From Epinephelus fuscoguttatus (Eukaryota > Chordata > Actinopteri > Perciformes > Serranidae): a stretch of 64,000 bases of DNA. Shown here piece by piece: positions 55,501 to 64,000 of this stretch (positions are counted from its first letter, which is position 1; each line of letters starts with the position of its first letter). The notes under the pieces were generated by a model. That model worked only from the letters and a program-made list of their open reading frames with translations, was not told the origin of the DNA and did no database searches. Location of the stretch: positions 4,141,782 through 4,205,781 of the forward strand of contig NC_064773.1 of assembly GCF_011397635.1 (NCBI RefSeq). The letters run 5' to 3'. The position numbers and the translations under genes are program-made.

Positions 55501-58500
55501 AATACTTCATCATATTGATGCAAAAACATGTCAAAAAACATCTCCCTGAGTGAAAGGTGATGTCATGTTGTGTCCAACCAACAGTCCAAAACCAAAAATA
55601 TTCTGCAAACAGGGCAGAAGCTTCTGTTATTTTATTCATTAAAATGAGATATTAAGTGATTTCCGTTCGATGAGTCCGTGTGTGCATTTAGGGACACCCA
55701 ATCAGGCCGTCGGTGAGCGTCTGTCGGCCTAGTTTTTGAGGTGTGTCCCACACCGTCGGCCCTTTGGCGTTGGTGGCTTTTTCGGCAAGAGAGATAACTC
55801 TGATTGGCTGTTCAGGTTTTATTCCCTCGCCCCTGTAGCGAGTGAATCTGCCTGTAGTGAAACCGGGGCTAACCGGTGCTTCCTCCTCAGGCTCCACTTC
55901 ACTCAGCTGCCCCACAGACCCGCTGCTTCTTCCCACTTTAACCTGAATAACAAACCGGAGCTAGCTGGGAGCGGCTAGCGGAGCGTTAGCCGCAGCATGA
56001 CCGGAGGGAAGCACAGCCAGTTAGCCTCCGCTAGTCTCTGAGCTAGCCCCGGCTCTCCGTTTGGATCCAACCGGAGCACCGAGCCCTGGTTTGTTATTCA
56101 GGTTAAAGTGGGAAGAAGCAGCGGGTTTATCGGGCAGCTGAGTGAAGTGGAGCCTGAGGAGGAAACACCGGGACCGTCTGGATGTAATAGTCCGTGGAGG
56201 TGCTGCGGTGCTCGGCTGCACAGATAGGAAACCCCTCGGCTGACAGGATGTACCACTCTCTCACTCCGCTCTCTCTCACGCAGGCGCAGAACATACATGC
56301 TACTTGGCCGTCGGATGTAGTCCATGTAGTGTGTTCAAATGCAACTGACACAGGGCGACGTGAGGCGACGTAGATGACGCAACAGTTGGCTTTCGTCGCC
56401 GCTAGTTCTTTGATGTTGGTTTGGTGTGTCCGCACCTTTACCTTTTTGTTGTTTCTTGTACACACTGGTAATATCGTAACACATCACTGACTGATAGCAC
56501 AGGGCTGTATGGTAACTTTGCACATGGCACTGCTTCTACAGAGGTTTAAAGTTTTGTAGCACACAGGACACAAAATGGAAGCACAACTGTGTAATGTGTC
56601 GCTGAAGCTGAAGCTGATAACAATGTGGTAAAATCTACATCCAGAGACGTGCATTTTTGGATGGACGAAATGTACAGAGCTGTAAAGTTGTCCACCATGG
56701 TACCAGTTAGCTGCTAGCTAACTGTAGCTAACTTATTTGTCCATTGTTTGGTCTGTGACGTAATAGGTCAACAGGAAAAAGGTCCAATACTAACAAGCTG
56801 AAAGGGGGCATATCTCCACCTATCGTAGAGGAGTCGCACATACTTGGCTCAATAAATGGATTCCCCTCCCGTGCCTGTATACTGGGACAAGGACAGCAGT
56901 CCAATTAAACGGCTCAGTTGAGCTGTAACTGTAGCTCCACTTAACTGTGCATGTAAATGTATGTTTCAAAGGGCTATCCATTTAGAGGTGGTGAAATTTT
57001 AATGTTTGGTGATGTCACTGTTTTGCCTTTTCTTTTATTTTCTGCTAGCTTTGCTGACATTTTGAGCTCCAGCAACAGTCTTTCTCTCTCGGTCGCCATC
57101 TTCACTGCAAAGCTACATAGACCAACAGGACGCAGAACTATGATAGGCACACAGCAACTGCAGAGCAACTGCGTGCACATCACGTCAGGTGTACGCAGAA
57201 GCATAAAGGAACTTTGAGTCCTTTGCAGCGGCTCGGGTTTGATTCTAACCCAAAACTGTCCTATTAATAAAGGCAACAAAATGCCCAAAATATATATATA
57301 TATATATATTTTTTTTTTTTTAAAAACACTGCTAACAGAGCTAACACTGATAACGTAGCGTACAATTTTTAAGAGGGCATTGTGGCTCATGACTGAGATG
57401 CTTCCTTGCTGAGGTGACCAGGGGAGAGACTGTAAGGTGGGCACCATGTTTCCTTAGCAACCCTGTTTGGTCAAGATGGCATAACTAGTGGTATTCACAG
57501 AACGAACGGTGCTACTAGCCTGCTCCCACCAGACCTGGGGGTGTGCAGAACAGTAAACTGAAGAAGATGCAAAATTAACTTAAAGATAAACGTGTGCAAT
57601 CTGTCAAAAATATTCTCAGCAGTTTACCTATGAAGGGTTAACCTCTGACATTCCTGTTTGGTACGATTGTATTTATTATTACCGTCAGGACGGTGAGACA
57701 GGTGGAGGAACAGTTATTTCTTTGGCAGGTGTCAGGTCTGGGCTTGGCCTGTCAGGGCTGGGGACAGGTGTAACGGGCACCGCAGCTTTTTTATTGACAG
57801 AAAGAAATCAACAGGTTTTGTCATTTTTAATTACTAGTATGTCTTGGTTGTGATTGAGCTGGGAGAGGAGTTCAGGGTGCAGTTTCACACATGCAAACAC
57901 GCTTTGCTTTTTTTAATGCTCGTGGGAAAATATCACCGCTACACACTGAGACACAGAGACGGACGTGCTAAATGTCAGGCGCAACAGTCCAACTTATAAA
58001 AACTGTTTATTCCAGCCTCTCGACTGTGAAGATTTCCTGCTTCCGTCTGTCTCAGTGATCTAAATTTAACGACATTTTTAAGACATTTAAAGACAGATTA
58101 TAGACCTAACAATTGATTAATTTACGCAGCATTCAGCCGATAAATAGCTAGTGAATATCTAACAGTAACATGTTAAGTGTCCTCATGTGTCCTCCTGTCT
58201 CTGGTTGGGCTGTAAGCAGTCTGGACGGACCCGTGTCCTCCTGCGTTGGAGGTTTTGATGCTGCGATATGGTAAATATTTGGAGAAGGAAGTTCTCCCCC
58301 TGAGTGAGGTGAAAACAGGCTGGCAGCTCTCGGTGGTGTGCAGCGCCGGAGGTGTCAGATTGTGGGTTCGGATGAGAGCCAAGATCCAGCAGAGAGGAAG
58401 CAGAGAGTCCTCGCCTCCTCCTCTTCATCAACATGTCACGTTAGCAGACTGACCAGAGACTCTGTTTTCTTTGAGTTCATTCAGGGTGTTGAGTTCTCAC

Positions 58501-60211
58501 AAAACAACCCAAATCAGTAACACATCATCAGTCTGAAGATTGAGTTTCACTTATTAACCCTTTAATGTGACCACAGTTGATCCAGATTATGTGCTACAAA
58601 AGCAAAAGTCTATATGTAGAAAATTATGTTTATACTCACTAAAGTATGGTGCAGAAAAATAGAGGTTACAGCTAAGAATCAGTGAATTTATTTAGTTGCT
58701 TTTCAAGTGATTATTTATACCAAAATGTCAGAAATTAGTTAAACAAATGGCTTCCAGGAGACATCAGAGAATATTTGCTATTTTTCCTTCGTCCATTGTT
58801 GTTAAATACTTTTCTGCCAACTGACTAATTAATAATTATTGTATTGTGTAACTATGTATTTTAATAGTTTCTGTTTCTAAATGATCTGATATCACATTTC
58901 AGTTTATCCTCAATTAACACACTGTTTTAAAAATAAGCCGTAAAACCTGTGAGGAAGTGGAATTTGAGTGGAGATTGTTTTGTTGGCTGCTGTTTGTGAA
59001 TTGTCAGCTGATCTCACACAGTTTAAATGTGTTTGTGTGTGTTTTCTGGAGTTGATTTCCAGTTTTGCCAGTCCGATGCACGAGCTGAAACTGCTTTGAT
59101 TTTATGCAACCGGCCGAACTGGCATTCATCATTATGACATGTTCTGGCAAATTTTAAAAAAGAAGTCTACGTCAGCAACATGTGCCGACGGTAATGTGGT
59201 GCTCTTCAATGAAATTATGTTGAATGGCTCGTCAACACCATTTTGCCTCTATGTGCAAGCAGCCAGAAAAGGTTTTATACAACCCGTTAAATGAGTGAAT
59301 ATTGCGCCGTTATTCCACCTCGCTGTTCTCTGTATGAACTTGCAATGGGGCGGGGCATTATTGTTCAGCTGCTGCTGAATAATGTGCAATATTAAGTGAT
59401 TAAAAAAATTGGTGTACTGGTCCGGTCCATTATCAAACCAGTTTACATTTTTTTTAACACTTGCCCAACCCCAGTGTTTCCAGTTTAATATGTTTTTCTA
59501 GTTTAAATTTAGTATTGTAGTTTTTCTTTCGCAATAGTTTAGATGGTGTATTAACAGTTAAAATGGTCTGCGTTCCATAATGGAAATGGTGTATTTTTCC
59601 CAGTTTAAATTATGTTTTTTTCCCAGTTAAAATTGAATATTTTCCACAGTTTAAATGGAGTATTTTTCACAGTTTAAGTTGTGTTTTTCCCAGTTAAAAT
59701 CGAATATTTTCCAGTTTAAATTGAATATTTCCACAGTATAAATGGTATATTTTTGTGTATTTTTTCACAGTGTCAATGCATGCATGTCTAAATGTATTTT
59801 TATGTCTCTTCCAGGCGTGCCGCTGCTGCTATATGCAAACCGGCGAGACCTTCGGCTCGTGGATGCGGCACACGAGAAGACCAACGCCACGATAGTGGTG
59901 GGGGGGCTGGAGGATGCTGCTGCCGTGGACTACGTTTACTCCCAGGGCCTCATCTACTGGAGCGATGTGAGCGAGGAGGCCATCAAACGCACCGTCTTCA
60001 ACCTGTCGGGGGCCAGCGCGGTCCAGACGGTGGTCCCAGGTCTGGCCTCCCCAGATGGACTGGCCTGTGATTGGTTAGGGAGCAAACTTTATTGGACGGA
60101 CTCGGAAACCAATCGGATCGAGGTGGCGGAGCTCGATGGGTCCTTGAGGAAAGTTTTGTTTTGGCAGGAGCTGGACCAGCCGAGGGCCATCGCTCTGGAT
60201 CCAGAACGAGG
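52540..60211 (+). CDS. lrp6: LDL receptor-related protein 6, first two coding exons (partial)
   Basis: The coding sequence joins 52540-52594 and 59815-60211 and continues beyond the window. LRP6 is the single-pass Wnt co-receptor that pairs with Frizzled. Residues 1-19 are the signal peptide ([18 protein letters not shown] plus a split Gly). The mature protein starts near [16 protein letters not shown], followed by [75 protein letters not shown] and [12 protein letters not shown]. These are the first YWTD repeats of beta-propeller 1, nearly identical to human LRP6. Sequons NAT (42) and NLS (81) are present. Full-length LRP6 is about 1,610 residues; only 150 are seen here. LRP5 is excluded by the better match throughout. 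Confidence 0.97.
52600..53535. other. lrp6 intron 1, 5' part
   Basis: GCTAGC- and GTTAGC-type phrases are frequent (52770-53200). No exon or RNA gene is seen. Confidence 0.4.
53540..53935. repeat. Dispersed repeat in lrp6 intron 1
   Basis: The stretch runs from TTCTCAATTAATAGTTTTGT to AACTAATCGTCTCAACACTA and contains ACTCAAATATATTTAGTTTA. The phrases and the order resemble those of the family at 54150-54290. It is a MITE-like, AT-rich repeat without coding sequence. Confidence 0.5.
54150..54295. repeat. Repeat fragment (TCCAACCAACAGTC family)
   Basis: It contains ATGTCTTGTTCTGTCCAACC, then AACAGTCTGAAACTCAAATA and ACTAATTGTCTCAGCTCTAA. It is related to 356-475 and to 55557-55620. Confidence 0.6.
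55686..56441. mobile_element. Fold-back element with ~85-bp hairpin arms in lrp6 intron 1
   Basis: Arms at about 55873-55958 and 56091-56171 are inverted copies. They share TTCCTCCTCAGGCTCCACTT, CACTCAGCTGCCC, CCGCTGCTTCTTCCCACTTT and AACCTGAATAACAAACC. About 130 bp of GCTAGC-rich loop lies between. Outer ends (TTTAGGGACACCCAATCAG and GGTTTGGTGTGTCCGCACCT) are weakly inverted. No transposase is seen. The open frames here are shadows of the palindrome. Confidence 0.75.
56445..59460. other. lrp6 intron 1, middle part
   Basis: No exon was recognised. An (AT)n plus T-run microsatellite lies at about 57289-57320. A repeat fragment at about 59070-59200 has a relative at 62490-62600. Confidence 0.4.
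59470..59770. repeat. AT-rich minisatellite next to lrp6 exon 2
   Basis: Degenerate units of about 25-30 bp alternate AGTTTAAAT(T/G) with GTATTTTTCC(C)AGTT or ATATTTTCCACAG. About nine units are seen. The array ends about 45 bp before the exon 2 acceptor. Confidence 0.75.
59815..60211 (+). CDS. lrp6: lrp6 exon 2
   Basis: The exon starts after TATGTCTCTTCCAG and ends GAACGAGG|GTGAGT, phase 2. It encodes residues 19-150 plus two bases, covering the first YWTD repeats. GC content is much higher than in the flanks. Confidence 0.96.
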
Positions 60212-63200
60212 GTGAGTCTGACCTGTTGAGCAGAGTGGAGGTTACACGTGGTCGGGATCAGCAATCTGTGGTGATCTCTTGATCCACATTGAAATTGATT
60301 CAAGGTGAAAATGTGTCTCACTTTCCGGGCTCTTACTCTGTGAACTGCAGTATGTTACCAAACTGGCAGTGAGGCTGACTGGTCTTGATGAAGGTCCTTG
60401 TGTGTGGGAGTAGGAGTTCAGTCTATGAACCTTTAACAGTTAATCACCTTTCGTCGACTGAAATTGTTGCCTTTTAGCGACTGTTTGTTGGACATTTAAT
60501 GCCTTTATGTAGCTGAGAGACAGGAAACAACATCCATCAAAGGTCGGGAGTTGTTGGGGTTCATGGTTTGTGCCTAAAGCTCTTAGCCCCAAAGATAACT
60601 CCTGAATTGGCAGCTTTTGGAAGTGGAGTTCCTCAGTGGAGACTGAGAGCACTGTTGTCAGCTCATTCTCAGTTTGTTACTTCCCATTTTAAAGCTTTTG
60701 GAAACTGAGCGAAAGCTACACAAACAATCATGAAGTCATAACTTAGTGTTATGTACAGTGTTTGTAGAGGCTAGTTTTGAACTGAACTGATCATAAACAA
60801 CATAAGGCAGTATGAATGGTGCTGCGTTCACTTACCGCTGTGCGTACTGAAGTGCATTTGAACGGCGATGTGCTCTCATGTCTTAGAAATAAACTCAGAC
60901 TACAAATCTGTTTTATAGTTTCACCTCTGTGTGAAAGTATCCAGCTTTAGTAACCTTGTGCTGCCCCGCCCATTTTTTAAATTTTCCAGTTCTGACGCCG
61001 TTGTTTTCGTTCTTTTGGTTAAGCGTTAGCTGCAGTAGTTTGCATCGTAAACAATGAATGAAGTTGGTATAATTCAGCAGCTAACACTGCAGCAATTGAT
61101 TGGTTTTACAATACCACATCTATCAGCCATCATTGACTGGGAGAATGACAAATAAAAATGACTTGAAATAACATATAAAGATGATTTTAAATAAAAATAA
61201 AAAATTTGTAGTTTCTCTTTGTGCCGATGGCTGACACCAAAAGCATAATCTTTCGACAAGACTGTAAATGAGAGTTAACTGACTTGACTGTCCAGTTGCT
61301 GGGTGCTGATTTTTTCATGTGTTTGGGCTTGTTTTCTTCACCATATAGATCCGGGGTTTCAAGGGGAGTATCATAGCCTACTGTTGCTGCCCCATACCGC
61401 TAACTGTAGCTCAGCTGTTAGCCTGTTGCCATCAGGCACCTCACTAACGTTAGCTTAAACTTCTTTACAGCAACTAGCTTCAGAGCATCATCAACGTTAA
61501 ATGTTAACTATAATAATGAAAAGTATTTTGAGGTGGCGTCAGAGCCAGGCTAGCTGTTCTCTCCTGTTTCCAGTCTTTATGCTAAGCTAAGCTAACCAGC
61601 TCCTAGCTGTGGCTTTGTATTTAACACAGAGTCAAGAGAGTGGTGTCAATCTGAACATCTAACTCTCTGCAAGAAAGCTGACGAGCATATTAACCCCAAA
61701 CTATTAGGTTGGTAATTTATTAATTGTTAGTTGTTGTTTTAAGCAAAAATGTCAGATATTTGTTGTTTAGATCTTTAATCATTTAAACTGATTATCTCTG
61801 TGTTTGGGACTCGTGGTCGGATAGAATAATTTGACAGATTTGAATGTGTCCCTTCACAAGGTGGTGGCCATTTTTACTGTTTTCTCACATTATATGAACA
61901 ATTAATTGAATAAAATCATCAGACTGACTGGTAATGAAAACCGACATAGTTCAGAAACAGGGTGAGAAAAGAGGAAATCACGAGGAAACAAGTTCCTGGA
62001 AAGTCTTCATATCAGTGTTGAACTTGTTTGCACAGCAAACACCCACATTTTATGTTTGTGGTCTAAAAACTTCTCCTCTGGTCAAGTGTGTGTGAACGCA
62101 GCAGAGAAACTGCAGCTGAATGCAGCCCGAGGCTTTGACTCCTGAACAAGAGGAGGGAGGGGTGTGTTTCTGCTGCTTTGTTTGTAGCTTGTCCTGGATC
62201 AGATTGGGTTGCAGGGTGACTGAGCTGCTCCTCCAGCAGGCTGCTGTCCACAGAGTCCTCCTGGAAACTGAACAACAGCGTCAGTGTTGGAGGTTTTTTC
62301 TCTGTTGTGAGGACGAGGAGAGACGAGGAGGAATGTCTTGTACCAGCCCGAGAGACAGAGAGGGGGGAGAGAGGAGGATAAACACTGAGAGCTCAGATAC
62401 ACTCATCAAATACAAAAAGGACTATATTATTATTTATTACAGTTCGATCAATGTCCGGTTTTGCTGGTCGGGTCCAGTGTACGGTCTTTACAGGTGTGAC
62501 TTTATTAAAACCAGCTGAACTGGCACTTATAAAATGCTCCAGCAGGTTAAAAACCAGCTTACATCAGCAACCTGTGCCGACAGTGTCACGACATGAGAAG
62601 AAGAATTGATAGAGCAGAGGTAAAAGGCAAGGAGAAACAAATGATTCAGAGATGTTAAAGATAACTTTATATTTCTTTCCAGCAAAGTGACAATATGTTG
62701 CCTCAAACACAATGTTGACTTACCTTAGAACAGATGTAGACATCATTGTTAATCTTATTCACGTTGAGTTGATGTTGTGGTCTAACGTTACCACACAACT
62801 TTATCCAAAGGAGACACTTTTCTCGGTTGAGATGTGGTTTAAAGTGTAAAAAATACACCTGGTCGCCCAGCCTCTCAGGATACCTTGTGTCAGAGTTGCA
62901 TGTACCCCATGCACACCGTTTGACCATTTTTAAACTTCAAATCTCAGAAAAAACTCATAAAACCGAACAAAACTGACTTTCTGTAATGCATTTCAATGGA
63001 CGTCCAGGCAGAGAATGTCCCAGTGTATGGGAATGGCTATATGCACTGTGATTGGCTCATCGCGTTTTAGGGCGGGGCTTAGCCATAGGTCAGTTCATTG
63101 CAGACCGGAGGCCAGCAATACGAGATCAAATTTTATTTGAGGTGGGAGGCAGAAGATGCAAAAGGCACGCGTTGCATTTGTTTACTAAAAAGTGCATGTG

Positions 63201-64000
63201 TTTTTTGGGGTGACGAGATGAGAGGGCTCTTAGGATGCATTCACACCTGCACTGTTTGTATTGGTTCAATACAGCTCAAGTTCATTTGCCCCTGAAGTGA
63301 GTTTCGTTTGGGCAGGTGCAAACACAGCAATCGCACTAGTTTAAAAAGCAACATTACCTACTGAGGGGAAGGTCAAATGTCCATACAGATGCAGGTCCAG
63401 TTTTTCCCACAGGTCTCAGATATACTTGTGGTGGTAGCCGGTGGAAAGGGCAGGTGTGTCGAAGACTGTACCTCCACCAATGTGTTTCCCCTAAATTTGA
63501 ACCAACCATAAAGGGTGGCATGAAGCATAATTTTAACAGGAGGGAAATGCTATTTGACGGGGAACAGACATGGACACAAGACCGGCCTTTAGAGGCGCTT
63601 CAGCCTTGATGGCAGTAGCTGAATGAGCAGGTACAGGAGTGGTAGTGGAAGGGGATTCTCCACTAGATTCAGATTATGTCAGAGACAATCTGTGCATCAC
63701 TAGGTGGACGCTGTAAAGGTATAAAGCCGTTTTAGTGCTACGTAAAGAAACTTTCTCACATGTGATTGGCGTTTATAAAGACCACCAATTCAACAATTTT
63801 AACAAATACCGGTGGCCGATGATTTGGAGTATTCTTACTGTACTGTACTCAGTATGCAACCCACTTGTCTTCCTGTCCTTCGTCACCACGTTCCCTCCTC
63901 TCCCTCAGTGTTTCCAGTGTGGGGCTCCAGAGAGACGTCAGATTAGGATGTAAATCCATTAGGACTCAGATAAAAGAGGCCTGTAATGTATTCATTAGTT
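60212..64000. other. lrp6 intron 2 (5' part), no exon seen
   Basis: Exon 3 was not found before the window end. Repeats: a teleost-type dispersed repeat at about 61525-61690 (GCTAAGCTAAGCTAACCAGC, then CAGAGTCAAGAGAGTGGTGT), and the fragment at 62490-62600 (CCAGCTGAACTGGCA, ATCAGCAACCTGTGCCGACA) that matches 59070-59200. No RNA gene is recognised. Confidence 0.5.

Noticed and set aside
55688..56221. Paired minus- and plus-strand open frames with similar peptides
   Set aside because: They mirror each other because they lie in the arms of the palindrome; nothing suggests translation.
1..64000. CRISPR array, operon or prokaryotic defence system
   Set aside because: No regularly spaced identical repeats with unique spacers occur, and all supported genes are intron-bearing vertebrate genes.

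Overview
The window looks like euchromatic DNA of a ray-finned (percomorph-type) fish. It is AT-rich, has intron-bearing vertebrate genes, an RNA polymerase III tRNA gene, and many small teleost-style transposable elements: LINE 3' ends with ATGG tails, Tc1-like and hAT-like elements, a tRNA-derived SINE, and fold-back elements. I cannot name the species. There is no bacterial, plasmid, phage or CRISPR content.

Four protein-coding genes are supported, all on the + strand. (1) pthlh, parathyroid hormone-like hormone: coding exons 8243-8349 and 13352-13865, a likely noncoding first exon ending at 7926, and a likely 3'-UTR exon from 15508. Its 5.0-kb intron holds an intact tRNA-Thr(UGU) gene (11910-11982), a decayed tRNA copy (12349-12421) and a CTCF-like motif. 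(2) A homologue of human C11orf98, a small basic protein, in four coding exons between 24593 and 30116. (3) mansc1, a type I membrane protein with an N-terminal MANSC domain and a mucin-like Thr-rich stalk, in three coding exons between 38988 and 45101. (4) lrp6, the Wnt co-receptor: exon 1 (signal peptide) at 52540-52594 and exon 2 (start of the first beta-propeller) at 59815-60211. The rest of lrp6 lies beyond the window end.

Layout: 1-7.4 kb intergenic with repeats; 7.4-16.2 kb pthlh; 16.3-24.4 kb transposon graveyard (LINE remnants, Tc1-like pseudogene, a Rex6/R4-type LINE end, a TTAA-flanked element, a fold-back element); 24.4-30.2 kb C11orf98 homologue with more elements in its introns; 30.2-38.9 kb repeat-rich flank with two tandemly duplicated blocks and candidate mansc1 leader exons; 38.9-45.1 kb mansc1; 45.1-52 kb repeats; 52-64 kb start of lrp6. 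The genes are unrelated in mechanism. pthlh is a secreted peptide, lrp6 and mansc1 are membrane proteins, and the C11orf98 homologue has a nuclear/nucleolar-looking sequence. mansc1 and lrp6 are also neighbours in human 12p13.

I found no convincing new multi-gene system. The observations most worth a second look are the pair of fold-back elements with 6-bp flanking repeats around the C11orf98 promoter, the coding Thr microsatellite of mansc1, the pthlh 3'-UTR intron, the tRNA-Thr/CTCF-like cluster inside pthlh, and the TTAA element carrying a ZNF143-like motif. All calls were made by reading the sequence; no database search was run.
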